Shown here piece by piece: positions 53,394 to 62,756 of a stretch of 64,000 bases of DNA. A program made the position numbers and the translations under genes. Where the stretch lies: contig JAXMOG010000004.1 in NCBI GenBank assembly GCA_034670065.1, positions 248,001 to 312,000 of the forward strand, given 5' to 3'. The DNA is from Mesobacterium_A sp034670065. GTDB lineage: Bacteria > Pseudomonadota > Alphaproteobacteria > Rhodobacterales > Rhodobacteraceae. Under the pieces are notes generated by a model that was given only the letters and a program-made list of their open reading frames with translations, ran no database searches and was not told where the DNA came from. The stretch's first letter is position 1. Every line of letters begins with the position of its first letter.

Positions 53394-54335
53394 ATGCTCA
53401 CTTCAGCACAGATAGAACAGTTCAACACCCAAGGTTACCTTGTTGTCGAAGACGTTTTGCCCTCAGATATTCTTGTGAATGTCCGCGCGGAATATTCCGA
53501 TTTGATGGATCGTCTGTATGCCGACTGGCAGCGTCAAGGGCTTGTCCCAGATGGGTCCGACATGGACTTCTACGAGAAGCTATTGGTCAGCTACAAAGCG
53601 GGATGCGATTGGTTTCAGCCCATGGACATCTCATTGCCCGGTGGCGAGATCGAGGCCGATACCCCCTTTCACTTTGGCCCAGCTGTGTTTGATATGCTCA
53701 AATGCCAACGATTGCTGGACGTTGTGCAATGTTTGATCGGGCCAGAACTGACATCGAACCCCATTCAGCATGTACGCCTTAAACCGCCTGCCGTTACCCT
53801 GACTGGCGATGAAAACCGCGCGCATATCATGGCCACAGATTGGCACCAGGATCGCGCAGTTGCACATGCCGTTGGCGACCGTACAAAAATGGTCACTGTC
53901 TGGCTGGCCGTCGAGGATGCGACTGTACAGAACGGTTGCTTACAGGTCGTTCCGGGCAAACCCCAGATGTACCCCCATTGCCCAAAGAAACAGACGGCGA
54001 TTGCCGACGGTTTCCTGGACACGTCAAAAGCGATCCCCCTGCCCGTCAAGGCCGGAGGGGCGGTGCTGTTTCACCCGCTGACGCCTCACGCGTCGTTGAA
54101 CAACACGTCTGATCGGTTTCGCTGGTCTTTTGATGTTCGATACAACGTCACAGGCCAACCCACTGGACGCAGTCATTTTCCCGAATTTGTCGCCCGCTCT
54201 GTCAACCAACCAGACAGTGTGCTGAACGACTGGCAAGTCTGGCGTGACAATTGGTTAGAGGCGCGCGCACGCCTGAGCACACAAGATCACATCCCCATCC
54301 ACCGCTGGGATTCAGATGCCCCAGCCTGCGCTTAA
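53394..54335 (+). CDS. Phytanoyl-CoA dioxygenase (PhyH) family protein
   Basis: 313 residues. The iron ligands His151 and Asp153 (DWHQDRA) and a distal His232 (LTPHASLNN) are present, with Arg241/Arg243 (RFRWSFDVRY) for the 2-oxoglutarate. It is thus likely an active Fe(II)/2-oxoglutarate oxygenase. It lies 14 bases after the dehydratase and overlaps the region just before the UxaA-family gene. A hydroxylase inside a sugar-acid operon is unusual; it could trim a substituent such as a methyl or amide group from the substrate. Confidence 0.84.
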   Translation: MLTSAQIEQFNTQGYLVVEDVLPSDILVNVRAEYSDLMDRLYADWQRQGLVPDGSDMDFYEKLLVSYKAGCDWFQPMDISLPGGEIEADTPFHFGPAVFDMLKCQRLLDVVQCLIGPELTSNPIQHVRLKPPAVTLTGDENRAHIMATDWHQDRAVAHAVGDRTKMVTVWLAVEDATVQNGCLQVVPGKPQMYPHCPKKQTAIADGFLDTSKAIPLPVKAGGAVLFHPLTPHASLNNTSDRFRWSFDVRYNVTGQPTGRSHFPEFVARSVNQPDSVLNDWQVWRDNWLEARARLSTQDHIPIHRWDSDAPACA

Positions 54336-54369
54336 TGCACCGTCAAAGCGATCCAAGGACAAGTACGCA

Positions 54370-55860
54370 ATGAAAACCGTCAAGTTGTCTGATGTAGACA
54401 ATGTCATGACCGCCTCTGCGCCTCTCCAGATTGGGGAGGCCGGCGCAACCGAAATGATCCCACGCGGGCACAAGATTGCGACCCAGGATATTCCCAAGGG
54501 GGCCGCGGTGCAGAAATACGCACAGGTGATTGGCTATGCCGCGCAAGATATCCGTGCAGGTGCGCATGTGCATACGCACAATCTTGAATTCCGCAATGTC
54601 ACCGCGGAATACGAATTTGGCACCAATCTGCGCCCGGTTGCACCGGCCACACAGCTTGACAGTTTTCAAGGCTATCGTCGCGCGTCCGGTCGGGTGGGCA
54701 CACGCAACTACATCGCCATTCTGACGTCGGTCAATTGTTCGGCCACAGCCGCGCGGATGATTGCCGCCCATTTCACGCCTGAGCGCTTGGCCGATTTTCC
54801 CAATGTTGATGGGGTTGCAGCCTTTGTTCACGGAACGGGTTGCGGCATGGCCGATTCCGGAGATGGTTTCGAAGCATTACAGCGCGTGATGTGGGGCTAT
54901 GCGCGCAATCCAAACGTCGGTGCGGTTCTGATGGCCGGGCTGGGGTGCGAGATTAACCAGATCGATTGGTTGGTCGAAGCCTATGGTCTGACACCGGGCC
55001 CCCTGTTCCAATCGATGAATATTCAGGATGTTGGCGGTCTGCGCAAAACGATTGAACTGGGCATCAAGAAGGTCGAAACCATGCTGCCCGTCGTAAACGA
55101 TGTTCAGCGCGAAACCTGCCCGGCGTCTGAGCTGATGGTTGGTCTGCAATGTGGCGGGTCCGATGCATGGTCGGGCATCACGGCCAACCCGGCGGTGGGC
55201 CATGCCTGTGATCTGCTGGTGGCCCAAGGCGGCACTGGCGTTCTGGCTGAAACCCCCGAAATTTACGGCGCCGAGCATTTGTTGACGGCCCGCGCAGCCA
55301 CGCCCGAGATTGGTGAAAAGCTAATTGGTCTAATCCGCTGGTGGGAAGATTACACCGCTCGCAACAAAGGCAGCATGGATAACAACCCCAGCCCCGGCAA
55401 CAAAAAGGGCGGCCTGACCACGATCCTAGAGAAGTCTTTGGGCGCGGCAGCCAAGGGCGGCACCACGCCGTTGACCGGCGTTTACAAATACGCCGAACAG
55501 GTCACCGCCAAGGGGTTCACCTTTATGGACAGCCCCGGATATGACCCTGCCTCGGTGACGGGACAAATCGCCAGCGGGTGCAATCTGATCTGCTTCACCA
55601 CCGGTCGCGGCTCTGCCTTTGGCGCGAAACCAACACCGTCGATGAAAGTGGCCACCAACACCCAGATGTATGATCGCATGACCGAAGACATGGACGTGAA
55701 CGCCGGGCGCATCCTGACAGATGGCGCCACTGTCGAAGAGGTCGGACAAGAGATTTACCAAATGTGGTTGCGCATGGCGTCGGGGGAAGAGACCAAATCC
55801 GAAGCACAAGGTCTGGGCGATTTCGAATTTGTTCCATGGCAAATCGGCGCGGTGATGTAA
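54370..55860 (+). CDS. UxaA-family dehydratase (altronate/galactarate dehydratase type)
   Basis: 496 residues. An N-terminal SAF domain (about residues 1-95, RGHKIATQDIPKGAAV) is joined to the C-terminal catalytic domain with GRVGTRNYIAILTSVNCSATAA, HGTGCGMADSG, MAGLGCEINQID and GLQCGGSDAWSGITANPAVG. Cysteines in these motifs probably bind iron. The family dehydrates hexuronate-derived acids. ATG 54370 gives a normal start; the frame upstream overlaps the oxygenase gene. Confidence 0.88.
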   Translation: MKTVKLSDVDNVMTASAPLQIGEAGATEMIPRGHKIATQDIPKGAAVQKYAQVIGYAAQDIRAGAHVHTHNLEFRNVTAEYEFGTNLRPVAPATQLDSFQGYRRASGRVGTRNYIAILTSVNCSATAARMIAAHFTPERLADFPNVDGVAAFVHGTGCGMADSGDGFEALQRVMWGYARNPNVGAVLMAGLGCEINQIDWLVEAYGLTPGPLFQSMNIQDVGGLRKTIELGIKKVETMLPVVNDVQRETCPASELMVGLQCGGSDAWSGITANPAVGHACDLLVAQGGTGVLAETPEIYGAEHLLTARAATPEIGEKLIGLIRWWEDYTARNKGSMDNNPSPGNKKGGLTTILEKSLGAAAKGGTTPLTGVYKYAEQVTAKGFTFMDSPGYDPASVTGQIASGCNLICFTTGRGSAFGAKPTPSMKVATNTQMYDRMTEDMDVNAGRILTDGATVEEVGQEIYQMWLRMASGEETKSEAQGLGDFEFVPWQIGAVM

Positions 55861-55900
55861 CGGCAATGACCATGGGACCAAACGTGTTGGGGAACATTTT

Positions 55901-56962
55901 ATGACCAAGCTACCACTATGCGTCGTTGGCGCAGGCTCTATTGGGCAGCGTCACATCGAGGTGGCGCTGAAGTCGGAACATGTGGAACTGACCGCTGTGG
56001 TTGAACCCTTTGCCAAACAGCGCGCCGCGATGGCTGAAAAGGGCCTGCCTGTGTTCGCCGATCTGGATCAGGTTCCAGCCAAGACACGCGCGGCCATTGT
56101 CGCCACCCCCACCCCGGATCATCACATCAGCGCCACAGCCTGTCTGTCGCGCGGTTGGGCCGTGATCGTTGAAAAGCCCGCCGCAGGCACTTTGGGCCAA
56201 GCAATGGCATTGGTCGCATCGGCCGAGGCATTGGATGTGCCCTTGTTCGTCGGCCATCATCGGCGGTGCCATCCCTTCTCAATTGCCGGGCGGGCCGCCT
56301 TGGCCGAAATCGGGGATTTGGTTGGCGTTCAGGGGCTTTGGTCTGTGCGCAAACACAACAGCTATTACGATGTGGATTGGCGCCGCGCGCCTGGCGCCGG
56401 GCCGCTGCTGACCAACCTGACACATGAAATCGACCTGTTGCGCTTTTTGGTGGGTGAGATGACAGAGGCCAGCGCCTTGTTGTCGTCTGCACGCCGCGGT
56501 TTCGTGATCGAGGATACAGCCTCTATCGCCTTCCGCTTTGCCAATGGGGCACTCGGGTCATTTTTGATGTCAGATGCCGGGGCGTCGCCTTGGTCATTCG
56601 AAGCCGCCACATATGAAAACCCCGCCATCGCTGGATCAGGCGAAGACTACTTGCGCCTTGTGGGCACCGAGGGCGCCTTGGCGTTCCCCACTCTCACACG
56701 ATGGGGCCGCAGCGATGATGGCGAAATTGAATGGTCAAAACCGCTTCGCCGCAATGACGGACAGCGCTTTGACCGGATCGACCCGTTGCTGGCACAGATT
56801 GACCGTTTTGCGGCCGTGGTCGCAGGACGTGAAGATGATGTGCTGTGCACCGGTCAGGACGGTATCGCCGCAATGGAAATGACGCTCGCCGCTGCTTTGT
56901 CGGGCCAATTGGGCCGCCCGGTAAAAGCCGGTGACGTGCCCGCAGATTACACAGGAGTTTAA
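55901..56962 (+). CDS. Gfo/Idh/MocA family oxidoreductase
   Basis: 353 residues. The Rossmann motif LCVVGAGSIGQRHIEVAL starts the protein, VEKPAAGTLGQA is the EKP motif with the catalytic lysine, and GPLLTNLTHEIDLLRFL holds the conserved histidine. It oxidises or reduces a sugar or sugar acid with NAD(P). It is followed by the next dehydrogenase with a one-base gap. Confidence 0.9.
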   Translation: MTKLPLCVVGAGSIGQRHIEVALKSEHVELTAVVEPFAKQRAAMAEKGLPVFADLDQVPAKTRAAIVATPTPDHHISATACLSRGWAVIVEKPAAGTLGQAMALVASAEALDVPLFVGHHRRCHPFSIAGRAALAEIGDLVGVQGLWSVRKHNSYYDVDWRRAPGAGPLLTNLTHEIDLLRFLVGEMTEASALLSSARRGFVIEDTASIAFRFANGALGSFLMSDAGASPWSFEAATYENPAIAGSGEDYLRLVGTEGALAFPTLTRWGRSDDGEIEWSKPLRRNDGQRFDRIDPLLAQIDRFAAVVAGREDDVLCTGQDGIAAMEMTLAAALSGQLGRPVKAGDVPADYTGV

Positions 56963-56963
56963 T

Positions 56964-57857
56964 ATGCCAAATCCAAAAATCGGGTTCATCGGTCTGGGCC
57001 TTATGGGGCGGGCTATGGTGAAATGCCTGCAAACAGCTGGGTATGACGTTACCGTACTGGGCCACAAAGACAGAACAGGTGTCGACGCGGCCGTGGCTGC
57101 TGGCGCAACAGAAGCTGCAGATGCCAAGGCCCTGACAGAGGCCAGCGATATCATCATGCTGTGCATGGGCACCTCTGACCAAGTTGAATCCCGCATCTAC
57201 GGCCCATCTGGCGTTTTGGCCGGGGCGCAAAAGGGGCAGATTGTCATCGACTTTGGAACATCCCTGCCCGGCTCTACCCTGAAAATCGGAACAGATCTGG
57301 CTGAAAAGGGCGCAACCTATTTGGACGCCCCATTGGGCCGCACACCGGCCCATGCCGCAGATGGTTTGCTGAACATCATGTGCGCCGGCGACAAGGACGC
57401 CTTTGATACGGTAAAACCCGTGCTGGATGTGTTGGGCGAAAACGTCTTTCACCTTGGCAAGGCCGGGAATGGCCACACCATCAAGCTGATCAATAATTTC
57501 TACGCGATGACATCTGCGATGGCGATGGCCGAAGCATTTGCCATGGCAGACGCTGCCGATATCGAACGCAACGCGCTGTATGACGTTCTGGCCGCTGGTC
57601 CGAACCATTCCGGCATGATGGATTTCATTCGCAACTACGCTGTCGAAGGACAGATTGATCTGGCATTCTCTGTCGAAAATGGCGCGAAGGATGTTGGCTA
57701 TTATCGGAAAATGGCCGAAGACTTGAATTGCAACAGCCGTATGTCTGGCGCAGCACTCTCTACATTGACCGAAGCACGCGACAGCGGCTCAGGCGCGATC
57801 ATGGTGCCGCAAATGGTGGACTGGCTTGTTCAAAACCTTGGAAAGGACCAAGCATGA
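56964..57857 (+). CDS. 3-hydroxyisobutyrate dehydrogenase-family NAD(P) oxidoreductase
   Basis: 297 residues. IGFIGLGLMGRAMVKCL is the NAD site, APLGRTPAHAADG the substrate loop, and GKAGNGHTIKLINNFY holds the catalytic lysine. The family includes tartronate semialdehyde reductase, L-threonate and related sugar-acid dehydrogenases. ATG 56964 has CAGGAG upstream. Its stop overlaps the following SDR start (ATGA). Confidence 0.89.
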   Translation: MPNPKIGFIGLGLMGRAMVKCLQTAGYDVTVLGHKDRTGVDAAVAAGATEAADAKALTEASDIIMLCMGTSDQVESRIYGPSGVLAGAQKGQIVIDFGTSLPGSTLKIGTDLAEKGATYLDAPLGRTPAHAADGLLNIMCAGDKDAFDTVKPVLDVLGENVFHLGKAGNGHTIKLINNFYAMTSAMAMAEAFAMADAADIERNALYDVLAAGPNHSGMMDFIRNYAVEGQIDLAFSVENGAKDVGYYRKMAEDLNCNSRMSGAALSTLTEARDSGSGAIMVPQMVDWLVQNLGKDQA

Positions 57858-58579
57858 GATTGAAGGGAAAACGCGCCTTTGTAACGGCAGCGGGACAAGG
57901 AATTGGGCGTGCCATTGCCGAAGCATACTTGCGTGAAGGCGCGCATGTCACAGCCACGGATTTGAACGGAGATCTGTTGACCGGGCTGGACGGGGCCGAG
58001 GTTTTCGCGCTGGACGTCACCGATAAAGCTGCGGTGACACAGGCGATCCAAGCCGCAGCACCAGATATTCTGTCCAACAACGCTGGCTTCGTACACAGTG
58101 GCGCCTTGTTGGATGCCACGGATGAAGATTTTGACTTTGCCTTCACCCTGAATGTGCGGTCCCAATTCCACACAATGCAAGCGGCCCTGCCCGGCATGGT
58201 GGAACGCGGCGGCGGATCAATCGTGAATATCGCCTCTGTTGCGGGATCAATCGTGGCGGCCCCAAATCGCTGTATCTATGGCGCGTCCAAAGCCGCTGTG
58301 ATCGGGCTGACGAAATCGGTCGCGCTGGACTATGTGACCAAGGGCATTCGCGTCAACGCGATCTGCCCCGGCACCGTAGACAGCCCATCATTGCACGACC
58401 GTCTGCGCGCAATGGGGGACTATGACGCTGCCTATAAAGCCTTTGTTGAACGCCAGCCTATGGGTCGAATTGGCTCCGCAGAAGAGATTGCCCATTTGGC
58501 GGTGTATCTGGGATCAGATGAATCCGCCTTCACCACAGGCCAGGCGCACGTGATCGATGGGGGTTGGGCCGTAGGCTGA
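57854..58579 (+). CDS. Short-chain dehydrogenase/reductase
   Basis: 241 residues. AAGQGIGRAIAEAY (NAD), NNAGFVHSG, NIASVAGSIVAAPNRCIYGASKAAVIGL (Ser-Tyr-Lys) and the C-terminal GQAHVIDGGWAVG are intact. The SDR style resembles 2-keto-3-deoxy-L-fuconate dehydrogenases, which would supply the FAH-family hydrolase. The longer upstream frame lies inside the preceding gene and is rejected. Confidence 0.88.
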   Translation: MRLKGKRAFVTAAGQGIGRAIAEAYLREGAHVTATDLNGDLLTGLDGAEVFALDVTDKAAVTQAIQAAAPDILSNNAGFVHSGALLDATDEDFDFAFTLNVRSQFHTMQAALPGMVERGGGSIVNIASVAGSIVAAPNRCIYGASKAAVIGLTKSVALDYVTKGIRVNAICPGTVDSPSLHDRLRAMGDYDAAYKAFVERQPMGRIGSAEEIAHLAVYLGSDESAFTTGQAHVIDGGWAVG

Positions 58580-58582
58580 CCG

Positions 58583-59485
58583 ATGGCAATCGCTAAACCC
58601 AGAGAAGAGAAAACCGCAGCTGGCGTCGCACTGATGATGCTGGCTGTCGTTTTTTTTACTTGCATCGACACCTCTGGAAAATGGTTGATGCTCAGTGGTT
58701 TACCGCTGCTGCAGGTGGTGTTTGTCCGCTATGCTGGGCACCTGCTTGTCGCGCTGTTTCTGTATATCCCGCAAGAGGGGCTTTCGGTATTCCGATCCAA
58801 CCGGCCGCTCTTGCAATTGCTGCGCTCGGCCTTGTTGCTGGGCAGCACAACCTTTAATTTTCAAGCGCTTAACTACCTTCCCATTACATTGACGACCACG
58901 ATCATGTTCGCCGGTCCAATCGTGGTTACGTTGCTGGCGATCCCGGTTTTGGGCGAACGTGTTGGCGTGCGACGTCTTGTTGCCGTTTGCACTGGTTTCA
59001 TTGGCGTTTTGATTGTGATTCAGCCATGGGGCGTTGCGTTTCACCCGGCCATGTTCTTCAGCCTGGGCGCGCTTTGCTGTGCGTCGATGTACTTCATCAT
59101 GACGCGCTTGCTGGCAGGCGTCGAAGGCAATTCGACCCAGCAAATCTGGTCCAGCGCCACAGCAGCGGCTGTGTTGTTGCCATTGGCGTTGGGGAACTGG
59201 ATCTGGCCTGAAACCCCCCTGCAATGGGCTGTGTTTACAATGATCGGGGTGTTTGGGGCGATGGGCCATATCTGCGCAACCGTCGCGCATCGCTGGGCGG
59301 ATGCGTCGATCCTTGCGCCGGTGGTCTATATTCAGGTCTTCACCGCAGCCTTGGCGGGTATTCTTGTCTTTGCAACCTGGCCAACAGTTTGGACAGTGGC
59401 AGGTGGCGCGGTGATTATCGCGTCTGGTCTGTATATCTGGCAACGTGAGCGCGTGAAAAAGGCAGCCGCCGTAGGAAACCTTTGA
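58583..59485 (+). CDS. EamA-family (DMT superfamily) transporter
   Basis: 300 residues with ten membrane helices in two EamA repeats. FQALNYLPITLTTTIMFAGPIVVTLLAIPVLGERVG marks the first repeat and VVYIQVFTAALAGILVFATWP the second. It ends the plus-strand sugar-acid operon, three bases after the SDR. Such proteins export metabolites or import solutes; direction is unknown. Confidence 0.87.
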   Translation: MAIAKPREEKTAAGVALMMLAVVFFTCIDTSGKWLMLSGLPLLQVVFVRYAGHLLVALFLYIPQEGLSVFRSNRPLLQLLRSALLLGSTTFNFQALNYLPITLTTTIMFAGPIVVTLLAIPVLGERVGVRRLVAVCTGFIGVLIVIQPWGVAFHPAMFFSLGALCCASMYFIMTRLLAGVEGNSTQQIWSSATAAAVLLPLALGNWIWPETPLQWAVFTMIGVFGAMGHICATVAHRWADASILAPVVYIQVFTAALAGILVFATWPTVWTVAGGAVIIASGLYIWQRERVKKAAAVGNL

Positions 59486-59520
59486 TCAACCATCGCTGAC
59501 GACCAAAAACAGTCGAGGAT

Positions 59521-59555
59521 ATGCCTGCGGAAACCTCCGCAGGCATGTTTGTTTT
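59521..59555. terminator. Terminator between convergent operons
   Basis: ATGCCTGCGG and CCGCAGGCAT form a 10-bp stem with a 6-base loop and T-rich GTTTGTTTT on the plus side. Confidence 0.8.
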
Positions 59556-60291
59556 AGCCGCGCCCGATATAGGGCATCGCCGTCGCCATCACTGTCATGA
59601 ACTGCACATTCGCATCCAGCGGCAGAGACGCCATGTGCAAAACAGACTTGGCCACGTTGCTGACATCCATCACCGGCTCAACCGCGATAGAACCATCCGC
59701 CTGTGGCACGCCCTTGGTCATTTTTTCGGCCATGTCCGTCAGCGTGTTGCCAATGTCGATCTGCCCACATGCAATGTTGAACGGGCGCCCATCCAAAGAC
59801 ACAGACCGCGTCAAACCGGTGATCGCGTGTTTGGACGAGGTATAAGGCGCCGAGCCCCAGCGCGGCACATACGCCGAAACTGAGCCATTGTTGATGATGC
59901 GCCCACCTTGTGGGTCTTGAGCCCGCATCCGGGCAAACGCCGCTCGCGCACAGACAAATGAACCGGTCACGTTGATATCTATGCAGCGGCGCCAATCGGC
60001 CACGTCCACCTCATCAATCGTGCCCCCCGGAAGCGATATTCCCGCGTTGTTAAACAGCGCGTCGATCCGCCCCCACTTGGCCATAGCCGTATCAAAGGCC
60101 GCCTCCACTTGGGCCTCGTCCACAACGTCTGCAGGCAGGGCCAGCGCATTTTCGTGCTGATCCGCCAATGCTTGGACCGAAGCGGCAGTGCGCGCCATGA
60201 TCCCCACACGCCATCCCGCCGCCAGAAATGATTCAACGCACGCCTTGCCGATCCCTCGTGCTCCGCCAGTGATAATAATTGACTGCGCCAT
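59554..60291 (-). CDS. Short-chain dehydrogenase/reductase
   Basis: 245 residues. TGGARGIGKACVESFL, NNAGISLPG, NNGSVSAYVPRWGSAPYTSSKHAITGLTRS (Ser-Tyr-Lys) are intact. The C-terminus lacks the usual VDGG motif and reads NVQFMTVMATAMPYIG. It is on the same strand as the IlvD-family gene, 88 bases downstream of it, so the two are probably co-transcribed and act on the same acid. Confidence 0.87.
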   Translation of the reverse strand: MAQSIIITGGARGIGKACVESFLAAGWRVGIMARTAASVQALADQHENALALPADVVDEAQVEAAFDTAMAKWGRIDALFNNAGISLPGGTIDEVDVADWRRCIDINVTGSFVCARAAFARMRAQDPQGGRIINNGSVSAYVPRWGSAPYTSSKHAITGLTRSVSLDGRPFNIACGQIDIGNTLTDMAEKMTKGVPQADGSIAVEPVMDVSNVAKSVLHMASLPLDANVQFMTVMATAMPYIGRG

Positions 60292-60379
60292 ATTCGTTCC
60301 TTGTCTCGCTATCTATTGCAGCAAATGAGTTTGTGGCGGGGCTTTTACCCCGCCAAACTGACCCAGCCTGGGTCGTTGA

Positions 60380-62161
60380 TTAATGGTTGTCTCGTGCCAG
60401 GACGCGCGTGACCTTTTGATAGGCCGTAGCCAGCTCCAAACAGCCACCATCAGACAATTGCCCGACATGCGTTCTGTAAATTTCCTGCCACGGGGTTTGG
60501 TTTTCGATTTCTGGCGCTACCCACGCTGCCATGCGCGCCGCCCATTCTGCGTCATCCACCAAGGCGTTCATGGCAGAGTTATCCAGATCAAGCCGCACCA
60601 TGTCGCCGGTTTGCAAATAGGCCAATCCACCGCCAACCACCGCCTCGGGTGAAGCGTTCAAGATTGATGGGCTTTCCGAAGTGCCGGATTGCCGCCCATC
60701 CCCAACCGTGGGCAAATGATTGATCCCGGCCTTCACCAGCTCATCCGGCGGCTGCATATTGACCACCTCGGCACTGCCAGGATAGCCGACACAGCCGACA
60801 TTGCGGATAAACAGAATGCTGGTTTCATCGATCTTCAGTTCGGGATCATTGATCCGGTCATGATAATCTTCGGGGCCTTCGAACACGATCGCCCGCCCCT
60901 CATACACATTCTCTTTGCCCGGCGTGGACAGAAAGCGTTCCTGAAAATCAGGGGATATGACCGAAGTTTTCATCAGCGCAGAGTCAAACAGATTGCCTGC
61001 CAACACTTTGAAACCCGCGTTCGCCCGCATCGGCGCGTCATAGGACTTGATCACATCCAAGTCTTCGCTTTCGCATCCTTGCAGATTGGCCCCCATCGTC
61101 TGACCTGTGGCGGTCATGACATTCTCATGCAGTCGGCCAGCCTTACGCAATTCGCCCATCACCGCGGGCACACCACCCGCGCGGAAGAAACTTTCCCCAA
61201 GGTATTCACCCGCTGGCTGCATGTTCACCAACAGCGGCACGTCAAACCCAACGGTTTCCCAATCCTTGATGTTCAGATCGACCCCTGCATGGCGCGCAAC
61301 CGCCTGGAGATGCGGCGGCGCATTGGTTGACCCGCCGATGGCGGAATTCACCACAATCGCGTTCTCAAACGCTTCACGTGTCAGAATGTCGGACGGCTTC
61401 AAATCTTCAAGCACCATTTGAACAATGCGCTTACCGGTCTCAAAGGCCATGCCCATCCGCTCGCGGAAGGGCGCGGGAATAGCGCTGTTGCCGGTCAAAG
61501 ACATGCCCAGCGCTTCGGCCATGGCGTTCATCGTGCTGGCGGTGCCCATTGTGTTGCAATGGCCCAGCGACGGAGCCGACGAACAAACCCGGCTCATGAA
61601 TTCTTCGTAGTCGATCTTACCTTCCACCAACAGGCGGCGGCTCTCCCATACGATGGTTCCAGAACCGGCGCGCTTGCCTTTCCACCATCCATCCAGCATC
61701 GGGCCGCCGTTCAGCGCGATGGCAGGCAAATCCGCCGTCGCCGCGCCCATCAGCATCGCAGGTGTGGTTTTGTCACACCCGGTGGTCAGAACCACGCCAT
61801 CAATCGGATAGCCGTGCAACACTTCGACCAGCCCAAGATAGGTCAGGTTCCGATCCAACGCCGCTGTCGGTCGTTTGCCGGTTTCCTGAATAGGGTGCAC
61901 AGGAAATTCCATCGGGACGCCACCCGCTTCGCGGATACCGGCCTTGATCCGATCCATCAGGAAGACATGAATCTTGTTGCAGGGGGCAATATCAGAACCG
62001 GTATTGGCGATTCCGATGATCGGTCGTTCACCTTGCAATTCTTCTCTTGTGTAGGCTTGGTTTTGATAACGCTCCACATACAAGGCCGTCATGCCCGGGT
62101 TATTGGGGTTGTCGAACCATTCCTGTGACCGGAACCGTTTGCCCGCGCGGGTATTTGACAT
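60380..62161 (-). CDS. IlvD/Edd-family dehydratase (sugar-acid dehydratase)
   Basis: 593 residues. Iron-sulfur cysteines lie in SDIAPCNKIHV, LTTGCDKTTPAML and SLGHCNTMGTAST, and GGSTNAPPHLQAVARHAG and NVGCVGYPGSAEVV are family motifs. Length and pattern are those of pentonate/hexonate dehydratases (arabinonate or xylonate type) rather than biosynthetic dihydroxyacid dehydratase. The start at 62161 has GGAGG upstream. A UxuR-type operator lies 57 bases before it. Confidence 0.89.
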   Translation of the reverse strand: MSNTRAGKRFRSQEWFDNPNNPGMTALYVERYQNQAYTREELQGERPIIGIANTGSDIAPCNKIHVFLMDRIKAGIREAGGVPMEFPVHPIQETGKRPTAALDRNLTYLGLVEVLHGYPIDGVVLTTGCDKTTPAMLMGAATADLPAIALNGGPMLDGWWKGKRAGSGTIVWESRRLLVEGKIDYEEFMSRVCSSAPSLGHCNTMGTASTMNAMAEALGMSLTGNSAIPAPFRERMGMAFETGKRIVQMVLEDLKPSDILTREAFENAIVVNSAIGGSTNAPPHLQAVARHAGVDLNIKDWETVGFDVPLLVNMQPAGEYLGESFFRAGGVPAVMGELRKAGRLHENVMTATGQTMGANLQGCESEDLDVIKSYDAPMRANAGFKVLAGNLFDSALMKTSVISPDFQERFLSTPGKENVYEGRAIVFEGPEDYHDRINDPELKIDETSILFIRNVGCVGYPGSAEVVNMQPPDELVKAGINHLPTVGDGRQSGTSESPSILNASPEAVVGGGLAYLQTGDMVRLDLDNSAMNALVDDAEWAARMAAWVAPEIENQTPWQEIYRTHVGQLSDGGCLELATAYQKVTRVLARDNH

Positions 62162-62217
62162 TGTTGACCTCCGTTGGGCGCATTCTTCGCGCCGTTGCCC
62201 TTGTGACAGAATTTCAA

Positions 62218-62231
62218 TTTGGTATACCAAA
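62218..62231. promoter_or_regulatory. UxuR-type operator 3
   Basis: TTTGGTATACCAAA is identical to operator 1. It is 57 bases from the IlvD-family start and 37 from the plus-strand secreted-protein gene, so it could affect both. Confidence 0.75.
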
Positions 62232-62267
62232 TGCAAGTGGATTCATGTCGCTTAGGGAGGAGCCGTC

Positions 62268-62756
62268 ATGAAGTTTTGTATTGTACCGGGTTTAACGACC
62301 TTGCTTGCGGGGGCGCTGTCGCTGCTTGCGGGTACCGCATCGGCAGATGTGGACAATTTGACCCTTGTTGCCTGTGTCCAGCAACATGCCGCCAAGGAAA
62401 CGAATCCGGCCGTTTGCGTGAATGAAGCGCTACAAGACTGCTTGTCCGTTCCCGCAGATTCGCCCTCTGTTGCCTCTGTCTGCTTTCGCGATGCCAACCA
62501 GGCTTTTGCCGATGGCATTGCGCAGCGGATGGCTCAACTACAGGCCGCGGCCCCAGAAAACATCGCGGCCATCGCCGGCATCGAAGTCAAATATGATCTG
62601 CTGTCCGGGATGACACAATGTGATCGACTGGCAGAACTGGCGCTGATCGGAAACGGTGCGATGCAGGACATTCAGCGCAGCAAAGATCAATGCGCCACGA
62701 TCGCCACCGGAATGGCCCATGTGCGGCTGTTGTGGCGATCGCAGGACTTGCAATGA
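62268..62756 (+). CDS. Small secreted protein of unknown function
   Basis: 162 residues. A signal peptide (LTTLLAGALSLLAGTASADV) precedes a mature part with five regularly placed cysteines, in LVACVQQH, NPAVCVNEALQDCL, SVCFRDAN and MTQCDRLAEL. The pattern vaguely recalls LprI/DUF1311 lysozyme-inhibitor-like proteins, but I cannot assign it. Its stop overlaps the azlC start, so the two are co-translated. Confidence 0.7.
   Translation: MKFCIVPGLTTLLAGALSLLAGTASADVDNLTLVACVQQHAAKETNPAVCVNEALQDCLSVPADSPSVASVCFRDANQAFADGIAQRMAQLQAAAPENIAAIAGIEVKYDLLSGMTQCDRLAELALIGNGAMQDIQRSKDQCATIATGMAHVRLLWRSQDLQ

Noticed and set aside
61418..62128. 236-codon plus-strand frame
   Set aside because: Antisense to the IlvD-family dehydratase, with no recognisable domain.
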